From Chryseobacterium daeguense DSM 19388 (lineage in GTDB: Bacteria > Bacteroidota > Bacteroidia > Flavobacteriales > Weeksellaceae), in the NCBI RefSeq assembly GCF_000430825.1, contig NZ_AUMT01000008.1, forward strand, positions 124,001 to 188,000: a stretch of DNA of 64,000 nt. The letters are read 5' to 3'. Positions 33,416 through 43,116 of the stretch are shown one piece after another. How positions within the stretch are numbered: the first letter of the stretch is position 1; each line of letters starts with the position of its first letter. A model generated the notes under the pieces. That model was given only the letters and a program-made list of their open reading frames with translations, searched no databases and was not told where the DNA came from. A program made the translations under genes and the position numbers.

Positions 33416-34240
33416 GTGATAAAAAAGTGTTTATTACTGTTATTAGTAACAGTAACTTTGGGCTTAAATGCTCAAAAATCTCACGTGGATCCGTTTAAGA
33501 AAGGATCAGTGATGGTATTTTGGGGGTGGAACAATTCAGTATATTCAAATTCGGATATTCATTTTAAAGGGGATGGATATGATTTTCAACTGAATAATGT
33601 AGTCGCTCACGACAGACAGACGAAATTTGATTGGGGAGTATATTTTAATCCCGGTTCAATCACAATTCCGCAGGTAAACTATAGGATTACCTATTTTCCT
33701 AAGGATAATCTCGGGGTTACTTTAGGAATGGATCACATGAAATATGTAATGGATCAGGATCAGACTGTAAATTTTAAAGGATATATCAATAATCCGGAAT
33801 ATGCTTCTACGGTTCAGAACGGACAGGTTAACTTAAGCGATTCAAAATTATTGACTTTTGAACATACGGATGGTCTTAATTATATCAATATCGGGGCTCA
33901 GAAGTATCATAATGTTTTAAACAAAAAAAATATTGATATTTTCTTAAGCTACGGAGCCGGAATTGGAGCTTTATTACCAAAGTCCAACGTAAAGCTGATG
34001 GGAAATGAAAGAAGTGACAGATTCCATTTGGCAGGCTTCGGGGCAGATATCAGAGCAGCTCTCAGTATTGTTGCCATAAGACATATTGTGGTTCAGGTAG
34101 AAGGGAAATTCGGGTATATCAATATGCCGGATATCAAAACTACTCTTAACAATAAGCCGGATAAGGCTTCACAGGATTTTGTGTATGGTGAGGTGGATTT
34201 TGGGATCGGATATACATTTAATACAAAAAAGTATAATTAA
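33416..34240 (+). CDS. Outer-membrane barrel-like protein inside the nuo operon
   Basis: A 274-residue exported protein with a GTG start and a signal peptide (LLLLLVTVTLGLNAQ). The rest alternates short strands with Gly and aromatic residues and ends in a strand VDFGIGYTFNTKKYN, which suggests a small outer-membrane beta-barrel. It is not a complex I subunit, although it sits between nuoF and nuoG in the same direction with short gaps (27 and 45 bases), so it should be co-transcribed. I do not know of a role for it in respiration. It could simply be a lineage-specific insertion. Confidence 0.75.
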   Translation: MIKKCLLLLLVTVTLGLNAQKSHVDPFKKGSVMVFWGWNNSVYSNSDIHFKGDGYDFQLNNVVAHDRQTKFDWGVYFNPGSITIPQVNYRITYFPKDNLGVTLGMDHMKYVMDQDQTVNFKGYINNPEYASTVQNGQVNLSDSKLLTFEHTDGLNYINIGAQKYHNVLNKKNIDIFLSYGAGIGALLPKSNVKLMGNERSDRFHLAGFGADIRAALSIVAIRHIVVQVEGKFGYINMPDIKTTLNNKPDKASQDFVYGEVDFGIGYTFNTKKYN

Positions 34241-34285
34241 AATATAGCTGAACTGCTTAAACAGTATAAGCGAAAAGCATAGAAT

Positions 34286-35284
34286 ATGAGCGAAGAGGTT
34301 AAAAAATTCAAAATAACAATAGACGGACAAACTACTGAAGTTTTGCCTGGAACTTCTATTTTGGAAGCAGCAAGACAGATCGGTGGAAAATCTGTACCTC
34401 CTGCAATGTGCTATTACAGCAAATTGGAAACCAGTGGAGGAAGATGCAGAACTTGCCTGGTGGAAGTTTCTAAAGGGTCTGAAGCAGATCCTCGCCCTAT
34501 GCCAAAATTGGTTGCAAGCTGCAGAACAAACGTGATGGATGGTATGGAAGTAAAAAATCTTACTTCTGAAAAAGCTCAGGAAGGTAGAAAAGCTGTCACT
34601 GAGTTTTTGCTGGTAAATCACCCGCTTGACTGCCCTATTTGTGATCAGGCCGGAGAATGCCACCTTCAGGATCTTGGCTATGAGCACGGAGTAGAAAATA
34701 CCAGAACAGAATTCGAAAGAAATACGTATGACGCAGACGATCTTGGCCCTCATATTAAATTAAATATGAACCGTTGTATTCTGTGTGCAAGATGTGTATT
34801 AGCTGCAAACCAGCTGACAGGTGAAAGAGAACACGGAATTCTTTTCAGAGGAGATCACGCTGAAATTTCAACGTATTTAAATAAAGCTTTAGACAATGAC
34901 TTCATCGGAAACGTTATTGACGTTTGTCCGGTAGGAGCATTAACAGACAGAACAGCCCGTTTTGCAAGCAGAGTCTGGTTTACAAAGCCTATGAACGCTT
35001 CTTGTAAATGTGATAAGTGTTCAGGAAAAGCTACGGTTTGGATGAAAGGTGATGAAATTGTGAGAGTTACTGCAAGAAAAGACCAGTGGGGTGAAGTGGA
35101 AGAATTCATCTGCGATACCTGCCGTTTCGAAAGAAAAGAACTTTCTGACTGGAACATCGAAGGTCCTAGACATATCGACAGACATTCAGTTATTTCATTG
35201 AACCACTACGAAAAGCCTAAGGATGAGCTAAGAGTTTTAGAAAACCCGATGGCTAAAGAAATCAGTGAAAAAGACGAAAAATAA
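34286..35284 (+). CDS. nuoG: NADH-quinone oxidoreductase subunit G, short form
   Basis: The iron-sulphur subunit, but only 332 residues instead of about 700-900. It retains the 2Fe-2S domain (CYYSKLETSGGRCRTCLVE and ASCRT), the His-Cys3 motif HPLDCPICDQAGECHLQD, the N4 ligands CILCARC with CPVGAL, and the start of the molybdopterin-type 4Fe-4S domain (CKCDKCSG, ICDTCRFE). The large catalytic-like C-terminal domain is absent. The frame ends cleanly with a charged tail, so this is a real short form, known from flavobacteria, rather than a truncation. Confidence 0.93.
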   Translation: MSEEVKKFKITIDGQTTEVLPGTSILEAARQIGGKSVPPAMCYYSKLETSGGRCRTCLVEVSKGSEADPRPMPKLVASCRTNVMDGMEVKNLTSEKAQEGRKAVTEFLLVNHPLDCPICDQAGECHLQDLGYEHGVENTRTEFERNTYDADDLGPHIKLNMNRCILCARCVLAANQLTGEREHGILFRGDHAEISTYLNKALDNDFIGNVIDVCPVGALTDRTARFASRVWFTKPMNASCKCDKCSGKATVWMKGDEIVRVTARKDQWGEVEEFICDTCRFERKELSDWNIEGPRHIDRHSVISLNHYEKPKDELRVLENPMAKEISEKDEK

Positions 35285-35462
35285 AAAGCTAGAAGTCTGA
35301 AGATGGAAGATGGAGGTTTGTAACCGTAAAATATTCCACTTCTACTTCTAACTTTAATATCGTTAAAAAATAAAATAAATTGGTAATGTGATGATGAGTT
35401 AATGCCACGACGTGATAAACTTCCAGCTTCCAACTCCCATCTTCAAAACATTTAAATAAAAA

Positions 35463-36527
35463 ATGGATTTACTTACATTTAAACTTATACTTGTATTAGC
35501 GCTTTTCCTGCTTTCGTTAACGATTGCGGCCTACTCTACCTGGGCGGAAAGAAAAGTTGCCTCTATTATGCAGGATAGAATCGGTCCAAACAGAGCCGGA
35601 CCTTTCGGATTGCTGCAGCCTCTTGCTGACGGTGGAAAATTTTTCTTTAAAGAAGATTTTACGCCTGCCAATGCAGAAAAATTCCTTTTCGTATTGGGGC
35701 CGGCGTTGGTAATGTTTATTTCATTAATCACAGGAGCGGTTATTCCTTGGGGTAAAAGTTTAAATTTTGGTGGAGTTTCTTATGATCTTCAGGTGGCTAA
35801 CATTGACGTTGGTGTACTTTTCATCATCGGAATGGCTTCCATTGGCGTTTACGGAATTATGATCGGAGGTTGGGCTTCGAATAACAAATATTCATTATTA
35901 GGCGCTATCCGTGCTTCTTCTCAGATGATTTCTTACGAATTGGCAATGGGATTGGCATTACTTTCTATCATTATGATGACAGGAAGTTTAGATTTAAAAG
36001 AAATTACAGAAAGTCAAACTGGCGGAAAACTTTGGGGAGTTATTCCTTGGGTTTCAGGCTTGAACTGGAACATTTTCTACCAGCCGATTGCATTCCTTGT
36101 TTTCTTCGTAGCTGCTTTAGCAGAAACAAACAGGCATCCATTCGATTTACCAGAGTGTGAATCTGAATTGGTAACAGGATATTCTACAGAATACTCATCC
36201 ATGAAATTAGGTTTGTACATGTTCGGTGAATACGTGAATATGTTTATTTCTAATGCTTTCATGGTTGTCCTTTTCTTCGGTGGTTACAACTATCCCGGAA
36301 TTGAATGGGCAACAGAACATTGGGGAGAAAATATTGCTGGAATTATCAGTATTGGAGCATTCTTAACTAAAACAATCATCGGAATTTTGATCTTTATGTG
36401 GATAAGATGGACGCTTCCGAGATTTAGATATGACCAGTTAATGCACTTGGGATGGAAAACGTTGATTCCAATGGCATTGGTGAACTTGCTGATTACAGGA
36501 GCTGTAATTTTAGCATTTGGAAATTAG
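35463..36527 (+). CDS. nuoH: NADH-quinone oxidoreductase subunit H
   Basis: A 354-residue membrane subunit with about eight helices that couples the quinone site to the membrane arm. Signatures: AERKVASIMQDRIGPNRAGP near residue 30, AALAETNRHPFDLPE and ELVTGYSTEYSSMKLGLYMFGEY. The 178-base gap before it holds repetitive, GAAG/CTTC-rich sequence and no gene. Confidence 0.98.
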   Translation: MDLLTFKLILVLALFLLSLTIAAYSTWAERKVASIMQDRIGPNRAGPFGLLQPLADGGKFFFKEDFTPANAEKFLFVLGPALVMFISLITGAVIPWGKSLNFGGVSYDLQVANIDVGVLFIIGMASIGVYGIMIGGWASNNKYSLLGAIRASSQMISYELAMGLALLSIIMMTGSLDLKEITESQTGGKLWGVIPWVSGLNWNIFYQPIAFLVFFVAALAETNRHPFDLPECESELVTGYSTEYSSMKLGLYMFGEYVNMFISNAFMVVLFFGGYNYPGIEWATEHWGENIAGIISIGAFLTKTIIGILIFMWIRWTLPRFRYDQLMHLGWKTLIPMALVNLLITGAVILAFGN

Positions 36528-36638
36528 AATAATTTGAAAATGAGATGATGTGATGATGTGATAATTTGGTGATCCGGGTAAAACTTCCCGCTTCCATCTT
36601 CTAACATCTAACGTCTAACATCTAACATCTATAATTAA

Positions 36639-37196
36639 ATGAAATTAACTAACAGATCAAAAGTTGTTTCTAATAAAGAAATGACCCTTGCTGAAAAAAT
36701 CTACTTACCTGCAATTTTTACAGGAATGGGGATTACATTTAAGCATGCTGTAAGAACCGTATTGAAAGGTGCTCCCGCAGTATATTCATATCCGGAAGTG
36801 CAGAAACCGAGAGCAGAAATCTGGAGAGGTCAGCACGTTTTGAAAAGAGACGAGGAAGGCAGAGAAAGATGTACAGCTTGCGGGCTTTGTGCAGTGGCCT
36901 GTCCTGCAGAAGCAATTACAATGACTGCTGCTGAGAGAACCAAGGAAGAGAAGCACCTTTACAGAGAGGAAAAATACGCATCAGTATATGAAATTAATAT
37001 GCTGAGATGTATTTTCTGCGGTATGTGTGAAGAAGCCTGTCCAAAATCTGCAATCTATCTTACAGACAGATTGGTAGACGTGGAAACCAACAGAGGTTCT
37101 TTCATTTACGGAAAAGATAAGTTGGTGGAAAAAATAAATGAAAGGATTGATATCACAGAAAGACAATCCGAGAAACAAAAAAATGCGGTAAAATAA
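36639..37196 (+). CDS. nuoI: NADH-quinone oxidoreductase subunit I
   Basis: The 23-kDa subunit with two 4Fe-4S clusters (N6a, N6b). Both ferredoxin motifs are complete: CTACGLCAVACPAEAI and CIFCGMCEEACPKSAI. 185 residues. Its last base overlaps the start of nuoJ. The spacer before it contains a 7-bp tandem array (TCTAACA). Confidence 0.97.
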   Translation: MKLTNRSKVVSNKEMTLAEKIYLPAIFTGMGITFKHAVRTVLKGAPAVYSYPEVQKPRAEIWRGQHVLKRDEEGRERCTACGLCAVACPAEAITMTAAERTKEEKHLYREEKYASVYEINMLRCIFCGMCEEACPKSAIYLTDRLVDVETNRGSFIYGKDKLVEKINERIDITERQSEKQKNAVK

Positions 37197-37693
37197 TGGA
37201 TCAGTTTTTATTTTTCTTGGTGGCGTTTTTAGCAGTGGCGAGTGCGGTGTATTTCGTATTTGCCAGAAATCCTTTATATGCTATTTTGTCATTAATTGTT
37301 ACAATGTTTTCTATTGCAGGCATGTACATCCTTCTGAATGCACAATTCCTTGCGATTATCCAGATTATTGTTTACGCAGGAGCCATCATGGTATTATTCC
37401 TTTATATCCTGATGATGCTTAACCTTAATAAACAAGACGAAAGTAAGAAGAACAATACTTTAAAATTTGTTGGAGTTTTTACGGCCGGTCTTTTATTAAT
37501 TGGAGTTTTAGGTGTATTCAGAGGAGTTCAGGACAATCATGTTGTTGTTGAAAATGTAGACAAGGGCGTTGGTCTTACGAAAAATCTGGGCAGACTTTTG
37601 TTTAATGAATATGTTTTACCGTTTGAGCTTGCATCCATCCTTATTTTGGCAGGTATTGTAGGTGCGGTATTAATCGGTAAAAAAGATTTATAA
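37196..37693 (+). CDS. nuoJ: NADH-quinone oxidoreductase subunit J
   Basis: A 165-residue membrane subunit with five predicted helices. The central segment NAQFLAIIQIIVYAGAIMVLFLYILMML is the conserved NuoJ helix pair whose pi-bulge takes part in coupling. It overlaps nuoI by one base and precedes nuoK by 4 bases, so J, K, L and M are tightly packed. Confidence 0.97.
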   Translation: MDQFLFFLVAFLAVASAVYFVFARNPLYAILSLIVTMFSIAGMYILLNAQFLAIIQIIVYAGAIMVLFLYILMMLNLNKQDESKKNNTLKFVGVFTAGLLLIGVLGVFRGVQDNHVVVENVDKGVGLTKNLGRLLFNEYVLPFELASILILAGIVGAVLIGKKDL

Positions 37694-37697
37694 AATT

Positions 37698-38027
37698 ATG
37701 GGAGAAGTAAATACATTTATACAAAGCATCCCTCTGAATTATTTCATCATTCTTTCGTCAGTATTATTCTGTCTGGGAGTGTTGGGAGTATTATTGAGAA
37801 AAAATGCTATTGTTATTTTGGGTTGTGTAGAGCTTATGCTGAATTCTGTAAACCTTTTATTGGCTGCGTTTTCTGCATACAAAGGTAACGGCGACGGACA
37901 ACTTTTAGTTTTCTTCATTATGGTGGTGGCTGCTGCGGAAGTGGCGGTAGGCTTGGCAATTATTGCTATGCTGTATAGAAATACCCGTTCTGTTGATGTA
38001 AGTATATTTAATAAATTAAGAGGATAA
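37698..38027 (+). CDS. nuoK: NADH-quinone oxidoreductase subunit K
   Basis: A 109-residue membrane subunit with three helices. The conserved glutamates lie in LGCVELMLNSVNLLL and VVAAAEVAVGLAIIA, which are part of the proton path. It lies 2 bases upstream of nuoL. Confidence 0.97.
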   Translation: MGEVNTFIQSIPLNYFIILSSVLFCLGVLGVLLRKNAIVILGCVELMLNSVNLLLAAFSAYKGNGDGQLLVFFIMVVAAAEVAVGLAIIAMLYRNTRSVDVSIFNKLRG

Positions 38028-38029
38028 GA

Positions 38030-39943
38030 ATGGAAAATCTAGTATATGCAATAATACTTTTACCACTTTTAGGGTTTCTTATAAACGGTTTATTCGGGAA
38101 AAATCTTCCAAAAATATTGGTAGGTTCTCTGGCTACGACAATGGTTTTTATCCCATTCTGTATTGCTGTAAGTATTTTCATGAATTTTAATTCCGAAAGC
38201 CCTGCTGTCATTGTAAAAGCTTTTGAATGGTTTAGAGTAAATGGAGTTCAGATCAATTTCGGTTTCCAGATCGATCAGCTGTCGTTAATGATGATAATGA
38301 TCATCACAGGGATCGGATCTTTGATTCACCTCTACTCTATCGGATATATGAGCCATGATAAAGGATTCTATAAGTTTTTCACTTATCTGAACCTGTTTAT
38401 CTTCTCCATGTTATTATTGGTAATGGGAAGCAACTACCTGATCTTATTCATCGGATGGGAAGGTGTAGGATTGTGTTCTTACTTACTGATCGGATTCTGG
38501 TACACCAACGAAGAATATGGTAAAGCAGCAAGAAAAGCTTTCATCATGAACAGAATTGGTGACCTTGCGTTGTTGATCGGTATCTTCATGATCGCCGGAC
38601 AAACCAACGCTGTTGATTATTTAACAGTAGCTGAAAACGCAGGCAAATTTGAATTAGATGGAAGCGTAATTATTTTTATTACGGCGAGTTTATTTATCGG
38701 TGCAACGGGTAAATCTGCTCAGGTTCCATTATATACTTGGTTACCGGACGCGATGGCTGGTCCAACTCCAGTTTCTGCGTTAATTCACGCGGCAACGATG
38801 GTTACGGCAGGTATTTATTTAGTAGTAAGATCAAATTTCTTATTTACGTTGGCCCCAACCGTTCAGGGAGGAATTTTATTCATCGGATTCTTAACGGCTG
38901 CTTTGGCAGGATTTTACGCACTACGTCAGAACGACATCAAAAAAGTATTAGCCTACTCTACCGTTTCACAGCTTGGATTTATGTTCATTGCTTTAGGATT
39001 GGGAGCTTATACTACGGCGATGTTCCACGTAATGACTCACGCTTTCTTCAAAGCATTATTGTTCCTGGGCGCAGGTTCTGTAATTCACGCAATGAGCAAC
39101 GAACAGGATATGCGTTTCATGGGAGGTCTTAAAAAATATATTCCTCTTACTCATGCCACTTTCCTTATCGGGACATTGGCCATTTCAGGATTCCCTTTAT
39201 TATCGGGAATGATTTCTAAAGACGAAATTTTAGTAGCAGCTTTCGCTAAAAATCCTGTTTACTGGGTAATTTTATTTGTTTTAGCGGCTGTTACTGCAAC
39301 ATACATGTTCAGACTGTACTATCTTACCTTCCACGGAGAATTCAGAGGTACTGAAGAACAGAAACACCACTTACACGAAAGCCCGTCTAATATGACAATA
39401 CCATTGATCGTATTAGCTATGCTTTCTGTTTTAGGTGGTTTAATTAACCTTCCTCACTTCATAGGCCACGGTCATTATGCAAAATTAATGGAATGGCTAA
39501 AACCGGTTCTTACTGAGGAAAGCTTTAAGCAAATGGAAGCTACCCTTTCGGGAGTTCCGTTTGGTACTGAAATGATATTATTGGGAGCAACAGTTCTGAT
39601 GTTCTTCTGTGTTTGGTTTATTGTTAAAAATACTTATGTTAACAAGAAAAAACAGGCTTTACCGGAAGAGATGTATACAGGATGGGAAAAACTGTCTGCC
39701 AGAAAATTATATATTGACGAACTTTACAATGCAATTATTGTAAAAACTGTTGAAGGATTAGGGCGCGGAGGAAAGATGTTTGACAAAGGTATTCTTGATC
39801 GTTTTGTAGATTTTGTGGGTGACGGCGCTGAAGACAGCGGAAAAGCCATGAAGCGTATTCAGAACGGAAATGTTGAGAATTACATTTTGATCATGTCTTT
39901 AGCGGTGGGAATTATATTAATTGTTAACTTTTTATTACAATAA
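38030..39943 (+). CDS. nuoL: NADH-quinone oxidoreductase subunit L
   Basis: An antiporter-like proton-pumping subunit of 637 residues. Conserved parts include GWEGVGLCSYLLIGFWY, PLYTWLPDAMAGPTPVSALIHAATMVTAG and MTHAFFKALLFLGAG. The long C-terminal amphipathic helix region, followed by a final membrane helix (IMSLAVGIILIVNFLL), is present as in other NuoL proteins. Confidence 0.98.
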   Translation: MENLVYAIILLPLLGFLINGLFGKNLPKILVGSLATTMVFIPFCIAVSIFMNFNSESPAVIVKAFEWFRVNGVQINFGFQIDQLSLMMIMIITGIGSLIHLYSIGYMSHDKGFYKFFTYLNLFIFSMLLLVMGSNYLILFIGWEGVGLCSYLLIGFWYTNEEYGKAARKAFIMNRIGDLALLIGIFMIAGQTNAVDYLTVAENAGKFELDGSVIIFITASLFIGATGKSAQVPLYTWLPDAMAGPTPVSALIHAATMVTAGIYLVVRSNFLFTLAPTVQGGILFIGFLTAALAGFYALRQNDIKKVLAYSTVSQLGFMFIALGLGAYTTAMFHVMTHAFFKALLFLGAGSVIHAMSNEQDMRFMGGLKKYIPLTHATFLIGTLAISGFPLLSGMISKDEILVAAFAKNPVYWVILFVLAAVTATYMFRLYYLTFHGEFRGTEEQKHHLHESPSNMTIPLIVLAMLSVLGGLINLPHFIGHGHYAKLMEWLKPVLTEESFKQMEATLSGVPFGTEMILLGATVLMFFCVWFIVKNTYVNKKKQALPEEMYTGWEKLSARKLYIDELYNAIIVKTVEGLGRGGKMFDKGILDRFVDFVGDGAEDSGKAMKRIQNGNVENYILIMSLAVGIILIVNFLLQ

Positions 39944-39945
39944 TA

Positions 39946-41439
39946 ATGTCTGGTTTGTTATTAACATTATTACTATTACCTCTAGTAGGTTCGGGATTAG
40001 TTTTTGCGTGGAAAAACAATTCCAGCAAATATTTGGCATTGGGAATTGCATTGGTTCAGATGCTGGTTACCTTCTACATTGCGGCGGATTTTAATTTTGC
40101 TCCGACGGTAGACAGCGTATTACAGCATGAGATCAATTATCCCTGGTCACAATTTATGAAGAGTTCTCTTCACTTCGGTATCGATGGGATGAGCCTGCTT
40201 CTTTTATTGCTGACTAATATTTTAGCGCCAATCATTATTTTATCTTCTTTTAATGAAAATGTAAGCTACAGAAATACTTTCTACGGTTTGATTCTGCTGA
40301 TGCAGTTCGGGCTTGTAGGAGTTTTCACATCGCTTGACGGATTATTATTCTATATTTTCTGGGAAGTAACGCTGATTCCGATCTGGTTTATTGCCGGACT
40401 TTGGGGTCAGGAAAATAAAAGATTTGAATTCACTACGAAATTCTTCGTATATACATTCGTTGGGTCATTATTCATGCTAGCCGGATTGATTTATGTTTAC
40501 AATCACTCTGCATCTTTTGCCCTGACAGATTTATATAATGCTCAATTAAACGAAACACAGCAGACTGTGGTATTCTGGTTCATTTTCTTTGCCTTTGCAG
40601 TGAAATTGCCGGTATTCCCTTTCCATACATGGCAGCCAGACACCTATACCTATTCACCAACGCAGGGCTCGATGTTATTATCAGGGATCATGCTAAAAAT
40701 GGCGGTATATGGGGTTATGCGTTATTTATTACCAATCACTCCGCTTCCGATTGCAGGAATTTCAGGACAGATTGTAATTATTCTTGCGATTGTAGGAATT
40801 GTACATGGAGCTTTAATCGCGATCATCCAGACAGATATGAAAAGAATCATTGCGTATTCTTCTTTCTCTCACGTTGGATTAATGGTGGCAGGTATCTTTG
40901 CTTCAGCAGTAATTTCTTTAAGAGGAACTTTCAATGTTGAGGGTGCTGAAGGGGCTTTGGTACAGACATTTGCTCACGGTATCAACGTGGTAGGTCTATT
41001 CTACTGTTGTGATATTTTATATAAGAGATTTAAATCAAGAGACATCAGACAAATGGGAGGCCTTGCAAAAGTAACACCTAAGTTTGCCGTATTGTTCTTG
41101 ATCATTATATTAGGTTCAATGGGAGTTCCATTGACTAATGGATTCATCGGGGAATTTATTTTGTTGAAATCGGTTTATGATTTTAACGGAACAGCAGCAG
41201 TAATTGCTGGTCTTACGGTAATTCTTTGTGCTGTATACTTATTAAGATTCTACGGAAAAGCAATGTTTGGGCAGGGAGATGAAGCGGTATTAAGTACAGC
41301 GAAAGATTTATCTGCAGTAGAATTTTCTGTATTGGCAAGTTTAGCGGTTTTTGTGATTGTACTTGGTATTTTCCCACAGCCGGTAATCGAAATGGTGAGT
41401 AGTTCAGTGAAGTTTATCTACGCTTCAATGGCCAATTAA
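39946..41439 (+). CDS. nuoM: NADH-quinone oxidoreductase subunit M
   Basis: An antiporter-like subunit of 497 residues. FYIFWEVTLIPIWFIAGLWG carries the conserved helix-5 glutamate, and VKLPVFPFHTWQPDTYTYSPTQGSMLLSG carries the helix-7 lysine region. IAYSSFSHVGLMVAG is also typical. It starts 2 bases after nuoL. Confidence 0.98.
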   Translation: MSGLLLTLLLLPLVGSGLVFAWKNNSSKYLALGIALVQMLVTFYIAADFNFAPTVDSVLQHEINYPWSQFMKSSLHFGIDGMSLLLLLLTNILAPIIILSSFNENVSYRNTFYGLILLMQFGLVGVFTSLDGLLFYIFWEVTLIPIWFIAGLWGQENKRFEFTTKFFVYTFVGSLFMLAGLIYVYNHSASFALTDLYNAQLNETQQTVVFWFIFFAFAVKLPVFPFHTWQPDTYTYSPTQGSMLLSGIMLKMAVYGVMRYLLPITPLPIAGISGQIVIILAIVGIVHGALIAIIQTDMKRIIAYSSFSHVGLMVAGIFASAVISLRGTFNVEGAEGALVQTFAHGINVVGLFYCCDILYKRFKSRDIRQMGGLAKVTPKFAVLFLIIILGSMGVPLTNGFIGEFILLKSVYDFNGTAAVIAGLTVILCAVYLLRFYGKAMFGQGDEAVLSTAKDLSAVEFSVLASLAVFVIVLGIFPQPVIEMVSSSVKFIYASMAN

Positions 41440-41553
41440 TATTAAAAGATTTAAAAATTAAAAAATTAAGAGATCGAGAAGAATAAAGAGGAAAGAACAA
41501 AGGCTTTAGACTTTGAACTTTAAACTTTGAACTCAAAATCTCAAACATAAATT

Positions 41554-42933
41554 ATGAGTGTTTTAATTATTGTTTTCCTAACGGCAGTTGTTGCGTTATT
41601 TTCAGGAGTTTTTGAACAAGGGAAATTCGCAAGATACATTGGGATTTTGGGATTAATCATCGCATTATGTGTGAGTTTCATGCCGGAATGTGCTTTCTTT
41701 GAACAGTACAGACACATGTATGACTACACCGCAAATACTGCGCTATTCACTAAAATATCAATCGTAACGACATTATTACTATTCTTTTTGGGAGGTTTTG
41801 CATTCAGCAACCACAGAAGCCACCAGTCAGAATTATATGCATTAATACTTTTTGCTCTTTGTGGAGGGATTATCCTTTTCGGATACCAAAACATGGTAAC
41901 ATTATTCTTAGGAGTTGAAATCCTTTCTATTCCTTTATACGTAATGGCAGGAGCTAATAAAACAGATTTGAGATCAAACGAAGCTTCCATTAAATATTTC
42001 CTTATGGGTGCATTCGCTACAGGTTTCCTGTTGTTCGGTATTGCATTTATCTACGGAAGTGCCGGAAGTTTTGATTTATATAAAATTCACGATTTTGGGG
42101 TAGCAAATCCTAAGGATGTCATGTTTATTTTAGGGGTTTTATTAATCCTTTGTGCATTGGCATTCAAAGTAGCATTAGCGCCTTTCCACATGTGGAGCCC
42201 TGATGTTTATTACGGTGCGCCTTCACTGATTACAGCTTTTATGGCGAGTGTGGTAAAAATCTCAGGATTTTTCGCATTGTTTAGGTTAATGACCATCGGG
42301 TTTGGTGGTGTTACAGGAGAATGGATCAATGTTTTCGGAGTATTCTTAATTATCACATTGCTTTTAGCGAACGTAATGGGTCTTGCCCAGACAAACGCAA
42401 AAAGAATGCTGGCATATTCTTCAGTTTCCCACGCGGGATACATTGGGTTGGTTTTCTTTGGGATGACAAGCCTTTCCACTTATAATTTAGCGTTTTATTT
42501 ATTTGCTTACGCTTTATCTACAGTAGGAGTTTTCATGTGTCTTATTTATGTTGAAAAACTGAAAAGAGAAACTTCTTTCGGAGCTTTCAAAGGGTTGGCA
42601 AAAACAGAACCTTTATTAGCAACAGTAGCGGCAATTTCTATGCTTTCAATGGCGGGAGTTCCTTTAACGGCTGGTTTTATGGGTAAATTTGCTTTATTCT
42701 CCCAGGCAATGAACGGTGCGGCTTTTCTGGTTTTAATAGCCGTTTTAGGTTCAGCAGTTTCAATTGCTTATTATCTGAGACTGATTATTGCAATGTTCTT
42801 CTTCAAAGAAACATCATTCAAATCTTCAGAAAAAGTAACGGTTACTTATAATATAGTTGCGGTATTTGTAATTGCTTCAATCATTGTATTGGGCGTTGCT
42901 CCGGATTTATTTGCAAGAGCATTCGGATTATAA
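41554..42933 (+). CDS. nuoN: NADH-quinone oxidoreductase subunit N
   Basis: The third antiporter-like subunit, 459 residues, and the last gene of the operon. LGVEILSIPLYVMAG, FKVALAPFHMWSPDVYYGAPSLITAFMA and MLAYSSVSHAGYIGL are conserved. A stem-loop terminator follows about 20 bases after its stop. The 114-base spacer before it holds ACTTTGAA-type short repeats. Confidence 0.98.
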   Translation: MSVLIIVFLTAVVALFSGVFEQGKFARYIGILGLIIALCVSFMPECAFFEQYRHMYDYTANTALFTKISIVTTLLLFFLGGFAFSNHRSHQSELYALILFALCGGIILFGYQNMVTLFLGVEILSIPLYVMAGANKTDLRSNEASIKYFLMGAFATGFLLFGIAFIYGSAGSFDLYKIHDFGVANPKDVMFILGVLLILCALAFKVALAPFHMWSPDVYYGAPSLITAFMASVVKISGFFALFRLMTIGFGGVTGEWINVFGVFLIITLLLANVMGLAQTNAKRMLAYSSVSHAGYIGLVFFGMTSLSTYNLAFYLFAYALSTVGVFMCLIYVEKLKRETSFGAFKGLAKTEPLLATVAAISMLSMAGVPLTAGFMGKFALFSQAMNGAAFLVLIAVLGSAVSIAYYLRLIIAMFFFKETSFKSSEKVTVTYNIVAVFVIASIIVLGVAPDLFARAFGL

Positions 42934-42952
42934 AATTCGGATTTAAAAATAA

Positions 42953-42990
42953 TAAAGAAAGCACAGCAGAAATGTTGTGCTTCTTTTATT
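42953..42990 (+). terminator. Terminator of the nuo operon
   Basis: AAGCACA pairs with TGTGCTT across a 10-nt loop and is followed by CTTTTATTTT. Confidence 0.75.
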
Positions 42991-43116
42991 TTATGCCGTT
43001 CTATGTTTTTAAGATAAATATGATCCTCTGCGGTGTTTGAACTTAAAAATTTAAATATAATTAAGTCAAAAAATAAAAATCTGCAATCCAAAATCCGGCT
43101 TTTTTCATAACTTTAC

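Noticed and set aside
34286-35284. nuoG truncated by mutation
   Set aside because: The frame ends with a normal-looking charged tail and nuoH follows. Short NuoG is known in flavobacteria, and no remnant of the missing domain follows.
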